A stretch of 64,000 bases of DNA from Saussurea involucrata (GCA_033807775.1 CM066327.1:76080795-76144794), one strand, 5' to 3'. Positions 21,677 to 32,519 are shown, numbered from the stretch's first letter. Notes: a model not told the origin generated them from the letters alone. Numbers and translations are program-made.

Positions 21677-21813
21677 AAACCAATTAGTACCTGAAATGAA
21701 AAGTGAACAAAATCAGCAACCCAAAATTGAACGTGACAAAATAAAATAACAAGAAAGGAAAATGCTCAATCTAATAGCGCGTATAGCTGGTAGTGCTATT
21801 AGCTACAACTAGT

Positions 21814-21831
21814 TCCCCGGCAACAGCGCCA
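21814..21831 (-). other. Athila primer binding site
   Basis: On the minus strand the sequence after the LTR end (21838) reads AGTTTTTGGCGCTGTTGCCGG; TGGCGCTGTTGCCGGGGA is close to the complement of the tRNA-Asp 3' end used by Athila/Ogre-like elements. It fixes the transcription direction as minus. Confidence 0.85.
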
Positions 21832-21837
21832 AAAACT

Positions 21838-22272
21838 TGATAGACGGGTCTCACCCCCCCCCTAAATCTAACCGCAAGTGTACGGTTTATCGAGTGATTT
21901 ATGCAGGTTATCTAAAACACTAGGTTTGGGGTGCCCATTTTAGAAATTTTAGGTTTTCTACAAACAGTGGCTTATGCGGTTTGCCACGCGACTTGCAAGT
22001 CGCGTGGTAAGTCGCGCGTGTCTTTTTGGCTGCATGGGTCGATTTCTGGTTCGCGGATCGGGTCTTGGTTCGGTTGCGGGTCTTGGGCTTCCGTTAGGCT
22101 TCGTTTGGACTCGTTTTAGGCTCTTTTTAGCTTCTTTTCCCGAGGAATGCCGCCTTTTAGATAACCTGTATCAAACACTAGATAAACCGTAAAATACACG
22201 CCTTTTTACTTGAATACAAGCCAATCTCATTGGTTTGAGAACTGAAAATAACGCCAAAAAGTGGCGTTATCA
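21838..22272 (-). mobile_element. Athila 5' LTR with internal deletion and inverted filler
   Basis: This 435-bp LTR shares its first about 48 and last about 300 bases with the 3' LTR at 15754-17114. Between them the normal 980-bp middle is replaced by about 80 bases (about 21886-21965). Part of the filler, AGGTTTGGGGTGCCCATTTT followed by AGAAATTTTAGG, is the reverse complement of internal sequence at about 18664-18700 of the same element. Confidence 0.8.
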
Positions 22273-22277
22273 TGATT

Positions 22278-22822
22278 ACAATACAAATGACTTGAAATGT
22301 AAAAATAACAAGTGTATCGAATGTAAAACTAGTGTGTCGTGTGCTAAAACTGTTGGTCGAGAGTATAAGTCGTGCGTCGAGAGCGATCACTTGAGAGAGA
22401 TTTCTTTGCTTCAGATGTTCTTGAGTACGCAGTATGTGATTCAAAGTTCGGTGTTCTGCAAATGATAGCTTTGCCTTCGTATTTATAGTCTTCGAATGTA
22501 TTCAATGACTCCATTAATTCTTCTAGTAACGGTCGCAACGGTCATTGTTGTTTAATGCTCATAACTGCTCTGTCGATTTCGGCCATTGATCATAAATGAC
22601 GTTTGACCTGCATTAAATGATGAAAACATAACAGAAGAGTCATACGTTAGGAGGTCGAGGTCGTGTGTTTCTACACGACGGTCGAGTGTCGAGAGGTATT
22701 CTCGACTTTGGCTTTGGTCAAAAGACGGAGTGTTTGCGTTTTGACTTTGTTTATAAGTGAAGTAAAGTAAATGTCTTTAGAGTTTTGGTCGTGGTCGAGG
22801 CTGGTGAAATTTTACCCAAACA
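22278..22822 (-). mobile_element. Tat-2 3' LTR, right part
   Basis: Continues 15514-15753 after the Athila insertion and ends ACCCAAACA next to the polypurine tract (on +: GTTTGCCCCCAAATTTTG). It aligns with 28757-29300 with only a few substitutions, for example GTACGCAG against GTACGTAG near 22420. Confidence 0.88.
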
Positions 22823-25086
22823 GTTTGCCCCCAAATTTTGAAAAAGTGGAGTGGCAAATTCAAATTTCAAAAGTTTTTTAAATTTTGCTAGTCGGACGTC
22901 TAGGGTCGTGACACGTGTAAAAAAAATCTTTTCAGTTGTTTTAGAACTGAATCGGTCCACTTCCAACTAAAGAGGAAGTCGAAAAGAGGATAAGGTCGTG
23001 ACGTCATGCTGACGCGCTATCGTGCGTAACAGTTGTATTTGTCAGGTGTCGACAATCTGTCGAGCATTCGAAAAGGCGAGGACACGTGTCGAATATCGAG
23101 AAGCTCGACCTGACACGACTATTTGCATAAATAGAGACCTTCGACGAATCTTTTCCTTTTACGATTCCAGATAGTTTTTAAGAGAGATTTTCTTTGATTT
23201 GCTTGCTATTCTTCGCCAAATCTTTTCAAAACCTGCAAGAATCTTCGACCAAGTTAGAGATTCGAGGTTTAGAGCGTCTATATAAGGTACGATTTCTCGG
23301 TTTCATAAGTTCATTGTTAGAAAACTTTGAGAAATGTATCAATTAAGTCTGTAGGTTTCTGTTGAAGATCTTGATGACCTTAAAAATCTAGTATTCCACT
23401 CGTCTTTTAGCTGAGGTATTTTTGTTCGAGTTTTAACATCGACCCAGTTAATGCCCCGATTCTGGAGATTCTGGCCTATTTTGTTTTTATGTCTGTCGCA
23501 TAATGTTTCCTTTTAATACGTTTTCCAGGAGAATCGTAGACGAAGGTGCCAACTAGTTCTGCTAAGAGAGTGACACAACTTGAGTTTGCTCGAAAAATTA
23601 AAGACAAGGGATAAAAGACCTCGACTGCTGCGTCTGGGTCTTTACCAAAGACGAGGATGACGATTCTGAGAGAAACGTCTTCGAAGGTTGATGACTCGTT
23701 GAGAGTCATTGTGTCTGATAAGGTGAAAGCACCGATTACGATTGACGCGACATTCATGGACCATACGCATCTGGCGACGATGTCCCCTGCAGCCACGTCG
23801 ATCCCTCTGTCAACCGATAAGGGCGAGGGTGTAAAGACGGGAGAGGGTGAGAAGGAAGTCACGACGGTCAACTTTACGTTGTCGTCGGACCTCTTAGCCG
23901 ACAATGTCCTTGACGGGACGAAATTGTTTCCTCATCAGGGGAAATATCAGCTCTCATCTTTCGGGGAGCGTTTTCGAGGGGTCTCCGTCGAATAGACGGG
24001 ATCGCATGTAGCCGGACTGGCATTCTTGGTAAGTTTCTTTTTCAAAGCTTATGTTTTGATGTTTTTTGTTAACATATTTCTTTGTATTTTTCAGGCATTT
24101 CAATCTTCTCTCGCTCGATGTGCGAAGATAGAGAGGACTAAAGGTTTAGTGTTTTCTGTCCATAGGAGGGGGAACACCACGTTGGATCGGAAGTCGATTG
24201 TCGAGAGCTACGGAAAATATCATATTCCTTCCTCCAACCTTAACATTAATCTTAAGAGCCGCATTCTCAAAATACTGCGGACTCTTCTTCGTAACATGGC
24301 GTGGCGCATGGTATTGGGAAACAACTCACAGCTTTGTTTTACATACTCGTTTGATCCTGGCATAAGTTCCTCAACGCTTTCTAGGACCGGAAGCTCCATC
24401 AACATTCAAGGGGGATCTGGTCGAGCATAATCTGACATCTGTTAGACAAGGATTCGCTTAGTTTCGCCGTCGAACGAACTTGCCTTAGGTTGTGGCTTCG
24501 GGTAAAGACGCGACCGACGCTATTCCTCGGCCTTAGGATAGATTTGTTATTTATGCTCGATCGTTGGTGATCGAGTTATCTAATGTAATAGTTGATTCGA
24601 TGAATGGAATTTTTATTTCGCATATCTCTTTGTTTTACATGTCCTATAAGTAAACATAGCGTTTAATTGCGAATTGCAGTCGTGGAAGAAAACATGCGAC
24701 TTAGGCATCCATTGTGATATGATGACTAAGATATAAGTCATACGTTTGAATTGTATTAGCAAACATATGCAATCGACGTGTTCATTCAGAACATACAAAT
24801 CTTTCTAAGTCTAGAAACTTAGATCAAGAGGACGTTTAGACCTTACGATCGTATAACTAGATCGTACGTCGTTCCTGAATCATGCGTCCCTGCGATAGAA
24901 TAAGCAAATCATAGACTTGAACACTTATATAATGCGACCTTGCGAGATTAAAGTCGTGTAATAGACTTATGTCGTGCGATCTGCGAATAAACGATGTCAG
25001 AGGTTGGTCGTTGGCTTGCCAACGACCCTCCGATGCTTAAGTTAGTAATCGTCGTGGTGAAAATCGTGTGAGAAAAGGAAAGAGAT
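22823..25086 (+). pseudogene. remnant of the Tat-2 antisense gene and flanks
   Basis: The antisense gene known from Tat-1 survives in pieces on the plus strand. Around 23860-23995 the frame VTTVNFTLSSDLLADNVLDG matches VTTVNFPFPSNFLVDDVLD of Tat-1, including the GVSVE/GISVN end. Next comes a matching intron from GTAAGTTTC near 24030 to TTTCAG near 24093. About 24130-24430 is open but matches nothing I know. The large N-terminal domain of Tat-1 exon A is missing. 22823-23280 equals the pre-LTR region of Tat-1, and 24440-25086 holds AT-rich spacer and the hairpin at 25006. Confidence 0.6.
25006..25027. other. perfect hairpin after integrase stop (Tat-2)
   Basis: On + GGTCGTTGGC, loop TT, GCCAACGACC; about 60 bases beyond the integrase stop in the element's own direction. 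It is the counterpart of 11404-11426 with a covarying inner pair. Confidence 0.65.
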
Positions 25087-28000
25087 TTAAAAGAAATACC
25101 TTTTTAAATGCGTCGCATTCCAGCTACGTGGGATATCTTGATTGTCGAGGGTTTGGAGCCGATAGGCACCTTTACCCACGACTTCTGAGATACGATAAGG
25201 ACCTTCCCATTTAATGGAAAGCTTACCAGCGTTGAGCTCTTGAGTGCTTTGGAACACTCGTCTTAGGACATAGTCGCCTACTTGAAAGATTTTAACTTTA
25301 ACATTTTTGTTGAAGTGTCGTTCTACCACTTGCCTTTGTGAGGCCATTTTGATCAATGTTGATTCTCTGAGCTCTTCGAGGGCATTGAGGTCATAACTTA
25401 GATCAACCAGATTGTGGTCGACGGAAGTATGTCTTGAGGTAGGGAGCTGAACTTCGACTGGTAGAACTGCTTCACAACCATAAACTAAAGAGAAAGGGGT
25501 TTGTCCTGTGGACGTGCGAGGCGTCGTGCGATTTGCCCACAGGACTGAAGGGAGTTCTTCGACCCACCTTCCCTTTGTGGCTTGCAACCTCTTCTTAATT
25601 GAAGCGATGATGGTCTTATTGCTCGATTCAGCAAGTCCATTTGCCTGGGGATACCTGGGCGTCGAGGTCGTTAGCTTGATGCTGCGGTCCTCACAGAACT
25701 GTCGAGTCCTGTCGCTTATGAATTGGGATCCATTGTCGCAGACAATTTCGGATGGAATCCCAAACCTGCATATAATGTTAGTCTGGATAAAAGACACGAC
25801 TTCCTTGTCCCGAATTTGGGAAAAGGCAGCTGCTTCTACCCATTTGGAGAAATAATCTGTAAGTACGAGGAGAAATACCTTTTGACCAGGGGCAGGTGGC
25901 AACTTGCCGACAATATCCATACCCCACCTCATGAAGGTCCATGGGATCAGTGTCGAATGTAAAGGTTCAGAAGGTTTATGAGTCATACCTGAATGTCGTT
26001 GACAGGGATCACAGTTCTGGACGTACCTGACGGCGTCTTGTCGTAGTGTCGGCCAAAAGTAGCCTTGTCGAGAGATACAATTAGCCAGACTGCGACCTCC
26101 GAAGTGATTGCCACACTCCCCATCGTGCATTTCTTGGAGGATCTTTTGAACTTGATTCTTACTGACGACACATCTCAGGTTTAAACCGGTCGACGATCGT
26201 CGATAGAGTTTATCTCCGATCATGACATACCTGGACGCCTTGAACCGGATCTTCCGAGCTTCCATCTTGTCATCTGAAAGTTGGTCGTGTACGAGAAAAT
26301 TTTGAATGTCGCGCGACCAATCATCTTCTTGCTCTTCGATCTGGACGACATCGTCATTCTCGATGGACGACGTCGCTAGATTGATCAGAGGAATATTGTC
26401 GAATATTGGTTCGACTAGAGCGAACCCAAGGTTTGCTAGAGCATCGGCTTGAGTATTTTGATCCCTTGGGATATGTTCAATAGAAAATGATTTGAATTTT
26501 TCCGATTTTTCTTTTGCTACCTTTAGGTACGACGTCATTTTTGAATCTTTGGCTGCGAATTCTCCATTTATCTGGTTCACGACCAGAAGAGAATCGCTTC
26601 TGACATGCAGCGAAGTTGCCCCCAAGTCGTAGGCCATATCCATTCCCACGATCAGGGCTTCGTACTCAGCTTCGTTGTTGGTGGCTTTGAAATTGCATCG
26701 TACGGAGTACACCATCTTGCCCCCTGTGGCGACTTTAAGACGACGCCAAGTCCCGAACCCCTAACGTTGGATGACCCATCGACGTGTAAGGTCCAAAGCA
26801 TGTCGCCGTGAGTCGCCACAGTAGACACTTCGAGCTCTGCTTCTCTCCCCAATTCGGGACTAAAGTCGGCGATAAAATCAGCTAAATCTTACGACTTGAT
26901 CGTTGTCCTGGGTTTGAAATCGATGTCGTAGCTGCTGAGATATACGCTCCATTTCGCCAATCGACCTGACAACTCAGGTTTTCTCAAGACAGACTTAAAG
27001 GGGTAGTTAGTAACGACAATAATCGGGTGTGATTCGAAGTAATGTCGCAATTTCTTTGCGGCTGTAACAAGCGACAAGAGTAGTTTTTCCATCGAGGAAT
27101 ACCTGGTTTCGGCATCCAAAAGTTACTTACTTACATAGTAGATCGGCAATTGTTGGTTTTCATCTTCCCGCGTCAGGACGGCACTTAATGCATTTTGACT
27201 GACAGCTAGATATAGCTGCAAGGTCTCGGGATCGCGAGGCTTCGATAACAAGGGCGGTGATGCCATGTACTCTTTTAATCTTTGTAGTGCTTGCTCATGA
27301 TCGTCGGTCCAGTCGAAGCCTTTGTTTTTCCTGAGGACATTGTAAAATAAGTGATATCTATCTGAGGATCGAGAGATAAATCTGTTCAGGACTGCCACTC
27401 GACCAGTGAGCTTTTGGACTTCCTTGAAATTCCTTGGAGATTTGATCTCAACAATGGCCTTGATTTGGTCGGGATTGGCTTCGATTCCGCGACGAGTGAC
27501 CATGTAGCCCAAGAACTTTCCAGCGCCGACACCGAAGGAGCATTTTGTCGGGTTGAGCTTCATACTATATTTTCGGAGGGTGTCGAACGACTGCCTTAAA
27601 TGTTCGACGTGGTCGACTGCTTGCTTCGACTTGACGAGCATGTCGTCGATATAAACTTCCATTGTGTCGCCAAGGTGATCTTTGAACATTTTGTTCACCA
27701 GACGTTGGTAGGTAGAACCTGCATTTTTTAGTCCGAAAGGCATAACCTTATAACAATAAATACCTCGATCTGTCATGAATGCAGTTTTCTCCTGGTCTTC
27801 GACATGCATCACGATCTGATTGTATCCAGAATATGCATCCATGAACGTTAATAGTTCAAGCCCAGCTGTCGCGTCGACCATGGCATCGATATGTGGTAAT
27901 GGGAAAGGGTCTTTAGGACAGGCTTTGTTGAGATCTGTAAAATCGATACAGACCCTCCATTTGCCATTTTTCTTCGCCACGACCACGACATTAGCAAGCC

Positions 28001-28406
28001 AGTCGGGGTACTTTACTTCTCGAATTTTCCCTGTCTTGAGGAGGTTGTCGACCTTGTCATTTATTACCTTATTCCTCTCAGGAGCGAATTTTTTCCGCTT
28101 CTGCTTGATAGGCTTGAATGATGGGTCGACATTGAGCTTATGAGAAATGACGTCATGATCGATACCGACCATGTCTTCATGCGACCAGGCAAAACAATCG
28201 GCGTACTCCTGTAAGAAAGATATTAGCTTGTCTTTAATGCAGGGATCGAGGGACGATCCTATAAAGACTTTTTGATCAGGCTTGCTCTGATCAAGGATGA
28301 TTTCCTCCAGGCGATATTCATCGACCATTACAGGAATATCTTGTGCATTTTTAAGCTCTTCATGCACTTGGGCAGTGACATGCAACCGGTTTCCATTACT
28401 TGCCAT
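25087..28406 (-). pseudogene. Tat-2 pol (RT, RNase H, second RNase H, integrase)
   Basis: Reverse transcriptase (28406-27123, 427 codons): FPLPHIDAMVDATAG, FMDAYSGYNQ and the catalytic YIDD are present. RNase H follows after an in-frame TAA (YYVSK-stop-LLDAETRYS near 27122). A second in-frame TAA lies near 26888. The extra Tat-type RNase H (LHVDGSSNVRGSGLGVVLKS) is interrupted by a frameshift near 26720. The integrase (to 25087) has its HHCC finger, WGMDIVGKLPPAPGQ, CDNGSQF and LAESSNK with all three acidic catalytic residues. No gag or protease precedes it. The start is uncertain: ATG at 28406 follows TTTCAG, so translation from a spliced or gag-fused frame is possible in the ancestor. Confidence 0.88.
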
Positions 28407-28486
28407 TCTCCTGAAACAGAGAAAAGAGGAAACTACAAGAAACCGTTAGTAAAACGCACGTTTGTCGAAGATTTTCTCTAGATGGG

Positions 28487-28504
28487 GCCCCACGGTGGGC
28501 GCCA
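28487..28504 (-). other. Tat-2 primer binding site
   Basis: On minus, directly after the LTR end (CATTAACAGTTTGG), the sequence TGGCGCCCACCGTGGGGC occurs. TGGCGCC-type sites are tRNA primer sites in Tat elements. I did not identify the exact tRNA. Confidence 0.75.
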
Positions 28505-28507
28505 AAC

Positions 28508-29300
28508 TGTTAATGCCAAAAATCGTCCAGAAGGATAACTTAAGGTTGATTGTGGAGCTTAACAACTAATGAAAGGAATCGTTCGACAAAACAGTGCGTT
28601 AAAGACAGAAAATGTAAAAGAGACAAAGATTTTGGTGACGCGGGAAAAACCTCAACGAGGAAAAAACCCGCGGACGACTGTGGAAGTCGTCGCTGCACTA
28701 TGATTGCCAAACAGGGGCGATGTCCTTGGTTTCAGGTGTCGGGGATACAGTGATTACAATATAAATGACTTGAAATGTAAAAATAACAAGTGTATCGAAT
28801 GTAAAACTAGTGTGTCGTGTGCTAAAACTGTTGGTCGAGAGTATAAGTCGTGCGTCGAGAGCGATCACTTGAGAGAGATTTCTTTGCTTCAGATGTTCTT
28901 GAGTACGTAGTATGTGATTCAAAGTTCGGTGTTCTGCAAATGATAGCTTTGCCTTCGTATTTATAGTCTTCGAATGTATTCAATGACTCCATTAATTCTT
29001 CTAGTAACGGTCGCAACGGTCATTGTTGTTTAATGCTCATAACTGCTCTGTCGTTTTCGTCCATTGATCATAAATGACATTTGACCTGCATTAAATGATG
29101 AAAACATAACAGAAGAGTCATACGTTAGTCGGTCGAGGTCGTGTGTTTCTACACGACGGTCGAGTGTCGAGAGGTATTCTCGACTTTGGCTTTGGTCAAA
29201 AGATGGAGTGTTTGTGTTTTGACTTTGTTTATAAGTGAAGTAAAGTAAATGTCTTTAGAGTTTTGGTCGTGGTCGAGGCTGGTGAAATTTTACCCAAACA
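28508..29300 (-). mobile_element. Tat-2 5' LTR
   Basis: This 793-bp LTR on + starts TGTTAATGCC and ends CCCAAACA, followed by the duplication TCTTG (29301-29305). It pairs with the split LTR 15514-15753 plus 22278-22822. Confidence 0.9.
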
Positions 29301-29899
29301 TCTTGAATCTCATATTCTTTATCTTGAATCTCCTCCACTTGACTAACCGATTGACTAACTGATTGATCAACAAAGTCTGGAGTTGACGAGGGTGCTACAC
29401 AACTCTCCCCAGTTTCCATTGCATCTTCGAACAAGTGACCCCACTTTTCCTCGACTAGTGGAGAAAGTCCCTTAAATCGAAACTTTTTGGCTTCAGGTCT
29501 CTCCTAAATAATCAATTAATAATATATTATAATTTGTATATCAATTAAAAGTGTAATAATATGTTATTAAAATATTTAAGTAATACCTTTAACTTTTTTT
29601 CCCACCATTCATCCGAACAATCAAGCTTCGTGGTTGTGGAATTCCAACCTAAACCGGTTTCTCCTCTTTTTAAATATTTCCAAAGACGCCAATCTTTTTT
29701 CATTGCATCATATTTTTTTTAAGCTTTTGTGTTGACAACTTTTACCAATTCTGTCCGTAAACTGATCTTGTATCTCACGCCATCTAAAAGCTTGACCACG
29801 TCCATTCTTGGTGATGAAATTGATACAAACATCACAAAAGATCGCAATAGATTCGTTGGTCCAACTAATTTGTACCCCATCATCATTCTTAGTAGACAT
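29301..29899 (-). pseudogene. Myb/SANT-like DNA-binding protein gene, N-terminal part
   Basis: Exon 1 (29899-29587) encodes a Myb_DNA-bind_3 type domain: WTNESIAIFCDVCINFI, FRWREIQDQF, then MKKDWRLWKYLKRGETGLGW and DEWWEKKLK. A one-base change in an A-run near 29712-29720 breaks the frame in the middle of the domain. Intron 29586-29504 has GT..AG ends. Exon 2 (from 29503) reads ERPEAKKFRFKGLSP...VEEKWGHLFED and is cut by Tat-2 at 29301. The continuation is at 15513-15256. The family covers L10-interacting MYB-like proteins and the ORF1 protein of PIF/Harbinger transposons; I cannot decide which this was. Direct repeats upstream (29934-30066) would fit a transposon end. Not functional now. Confidence 0.75.
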
Positions 29900-29933
29900 A
29901 TTTTACCCTTATATCGAACAAAAAAACACATTT

Positions 29934-30066
29934 GAGAACAAACCAAACCGTAAGAAAATAGGGTAATAAGTGCCAAATAAGGGGTTGGTTTACCTCTTAC
30001 CATATAAAAGGCTAACAAGAGGCTAATAAGAGAACAAACCAAACGGTAAAAAAATAGGGTAATAAG
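29934..30066 (+). repeat. 37-bp direct repeat pair upstream of the Myb-like gene
   Basis: GAGAACAAACCAAACCGTAA plus GAAAATAGGGTAATAAG at 29934-29970 recurs at 30030-30066 with two substitutions. The words AACCAAAC and GGTTGGTTTACC are common near the ends of PIF/Harbinger-type DNA transposons, but no paired terminal repeat is visible. Confidence 0.6.
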
Positions 30067-30139
30067 AGGCTAATCTGGAGGCATGCTAGACCATGGTTAA
30101 GCACAACTATTTTGGTCACGAATTGGACCACAAGTTAAC

Positions 30140-30140
<1 letters not shown>

Positions 30141-30192
<52 letters not shown>

Positions 30193-30222
30193 TTATTCTT
30201 ATTCTTATTCTTATTCTTATTC
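30141..30222 (+). repeat. microsatellite (ATT)n followed by (TTATTC)n
   Basis: About 17 ATT units lead directly into about five TTATTC units. It is a simple sequence with no gene content. Confidence 0.95.
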
Positions 30223-31220
30223 ACATAATCTCATAAGCAACACCATCTCAAAGTTATGTTTGAAATTGACGACACTTTTATATGTTGCAAGGAGCAAACC
30301 CAAGCAACAAAACCAACAGCCTACCAAACCAAACTGAGGGAACTGCAAAAACAGAAAACAAAACCGCAGCAGCAGCAAAAACGCAAATCGAGTGCCACTG
30401 CATCTGAAAACAAAGCACAACTTATTGCTGCAGCCAAACAACAGCTTGCTTTAGCCAAACAACAGCTTACTGCACCATCCAAACAGCTTACTTAACTATA
30501 CTTTTGGGTGCAGTTCTTTCAAGAATACAATGTATTGCTGCAATCTTTCAACTACATCACTAGACATGCTGTCAAGGTCTCTTTTTGATTATTTGACCTC
30601 TTTTTGTGAATCTAACCACGTATAGACCACAAATCAAGTACAACTACATATTGAGTCTCCCCTATTGAAAAATATGAAGAGAACATAATTATTTTTTTCT
30701 TTGTGGCATTTTATCAAACACTTCACAAGCAATATATAGGTTTGAGAAACAAATCAAGTAAATATAAAATGAAACAAAGTCTAGAGGAAACAAAGTCTGG
30801 AAAAATCATATTATAAACAGAAACATAAAATGGAACACATTGAGAAGAAACGATTTGAGCATCCAAACAATTTATTTCAAAGAAAATAACAAAAATTACC
30901 TTTAGAAATACCTATTTGTCTTGTAGAATCAGTTTGAAAGAACGATTTGCCTCTGTTTGATCATCTTGTTGGATTCATGGTCTTCTTGAACTGATTTGTG
31001 AAGAAGTTTATCCCTTTCTTGAAGTCGTCCCCGGAGAGAATGCCAAGAGGTTCATTTGGAGTGTTTTTTAATAAAAGAAATGGGTAGCGTTGGTATTTGC
31101 ATAAAAAGACAAGGGTATTTTTGGAAGAAAAAAAAATAAAAAGCTCCATAAGCTCATGAAACGCTAATGAGAGTAGCATTTTGAAAAGCTAGCTTATGGT
31201 CATCTAAACATGTACCCCAA
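30223..31220. other. gene-free AT-rich stretch
   Basis: I see no gene here. A short Gln/Lys-rich frame at 30256-30495 is due to CAA-rich DNA including a small repeat (CCAAACAACAGCTT twice near 30430-30470). A minus-strand frame at 31179-30961 ends DDFKKGINFFTNQFKK, which looks protein-like, but I could not link it to a known family. Near 31140-31210 the text AGCTTATGGTCATCTAAACA resembles the end of a DNA-transposon MITE. Confidence 0.4.
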
Positions 31221-31228
31221 ACAACGCC

Positions 31229-31820
31229 GAAACAAAACTTCAGTATTTTATGTCGTGTTTCAAATCAGCGATGCTTGTTTTCGCATTATGAAACGACAAT
31301 ACATCGTTTCATATTGTGTTGCTTAATTCGTAGCGTGAATCAACATTTTACTATTTCATGTCAACGACCCTGTCTTATTTAATGATGTGAAGCAACACTT
31401 AAGTGTTAACCAATATGTTGTTTCACATAGTGAAACACAAATAATATTGTGTTGTTTCACATAGTGAAACAAAAATAATATATTTTTTCATATTGCTAAA
31501 CAACACTAGATTATTTCATTATATTTAGTTTCACTATGTGAAACAAAACTTCAGTATTTTATGACGTGTTTCATATCAACGACGCTTGTTTTTGCTTTAT
31601 GCAACGGCAATACATCGTTCCATATTGTATTGCTTCATAACGTAAATCAATATATCGTTTCATATTGTGTCGCTTCATAACGTAAATCAATATTTCACTA
31701 TTTCATGTCAACGACCCTGTTTTATTTAATAGTGTGAAGCAACACTTTAAGTGTTGACTAATATGTTGTTTCATATAAATGAAACATAGTTAATATGTGT
31801 TGTTTCACAACGTGAAAAAT
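31229..31820 (+). repeat. two diverged copies of a roughly 280-bp GTTTCAC/GTGAAAC-rich unit
   Basis: Both copies start GAAACAAAACTTCAGTATTT (31229 and 31540) and share landmarks such as GACAATACATCGTTTCATA/GGCAATACATCGTTCCATA and TCAACGACCCTGT. Within each, the inverted words GTTTCA and TGAAAC recur many times, with small hairpins such as GTTTCACATAGTGAAAC. No coding capacity. Confidence 0.7.
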
Positions 31821-32188
31821 TATATAATTATTATAATTTGTATGATTAATAAAAATATTCATAAAATTTATATAAGCAATAGAAGAGTTTTGACATGTGA
31901 AACAAAACAAAAATCCTATTAAAATTTTAAATGACAAATATTAAAATCTTGTTTTAGTTTTATTTTTTAAACAAACTTTAAAGCATTGAACTTCAAGTCT
32001 GGAAGAAGAAAAAACAAGCAATGTAGTGTTGTATTTGACGGTGCATCATTACATGATAATTTAAATTACCATTATATCCTTAATGATGAAAATTGGTTGA
32101 CTTAAAAGCCTTAGATTGGTTACCACGGTTTTCAACATTTTTTATGGTTTCATTTGATTATCATATATATATATATATATATAGCCTT

Positions 32189-32427
32189 AGGTTCAATAGA
32201 GAAGTGCAAATATTTAGAGAAATAGAGAAGTAAAAAAACACGGGACCGTTCATATATGAACGTTCATATATAAACAGTCATATATGAACGTTCATATATG
32301 AACGTTCATATGAACGTTCAGATATGACTGTTATATGAACGTTCATTTATGAACGTTCATATATGAACGGTCCCGTGTTTTTTTACTTCTCTATTTCTCT
32401 AAATATTTGCACTTCTCTATTGAACCT
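32189..32427. mobile_element. palindromic MITE flanked by (TA)n
   Basis: AGGTTCAATAGAGAAGTGCA at the left is matched by its reverse complement at the right. Inverted arms of about 80 bp are nearly perfect (through CACGGGACCGTTCATA), and the middle is an array of GAACGTTCATATAT words. It sits between two TA repeats (32164-32183 and about 32432-32454), so the target duplication cannot be told from the TA run. TATAG at both outer edges may extend the terminal repeat. The superfamily is not certain. Confidence 0.8.
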
Positions 32428-32432
32428 TTCCC

Positions 32433-32468
<36 letters not shown>

Positions 32469-32519
32469 ATTTTGGGATGAAACTCACATGAGTTTAAATC
32501 TGTAAGGTTCAAGTATACA

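Larger units (their letters stand above)
15754..22272 (-). mobile_element. Athila-type Ty3/gypsy element nested in Tat-2 LTR
   Basis: Flanked by the 5-bp duplication TGATT (15749-15753 and 22273-22277) and bordered by TGATAGACGG...GTTATCA. On the minus strand: 5' LTR 22272-21838 (shortened), PBS complementary to tRNA-Asp (21831-21814), gag-protease (21676-19422), a 2.3-kb non-coding stretch and 3' LTR 17114-15754. Reverse transcriptase, RNase H, integrase and env-like region are missing, so it is non-autonomous. It interrupts the Tat-2 LTR and is therefore younger than Tat-2. Confidence 0.88.
15514..29300 (-). mobile_element. Tat-2: Ty3/gypsy Tat-type element inserted in the Myb/SANT-like gene
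   Basis: Bounded by LTRs of the same family as Tat-1 and by the 5-bp duplication TCTTG (15509-15513 and 29301-29305). Without the nested Athila the element is about 7.26 kb. On the minus strand the order is 5' LTR (29300-28508), PBS (28504-28487), pol (28406-25087), hairpin, remnant of the antisense gene, polypurine tract, 3' LTR. Gag and protease are absent: only about 100 bases separate PBS and the RT frame. Full-length Tat elements are much longer, so this is a deletion derivative that would depend on helper proteins. Pol also has nonsense codons and a frameshift. Confidence 0.85.

Noticed and set aside
25087..28406. Active autonomous Tat element
   Set aside because: Gag and protease are missing and pol carries two nonsense codons and a frameshift.
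30256..30495. 79-codon Gln-rich frame
   Set aside because: Low-complexity CAA-rich DNA with an internal repeat, next to a microsatellite; no start context or homology.
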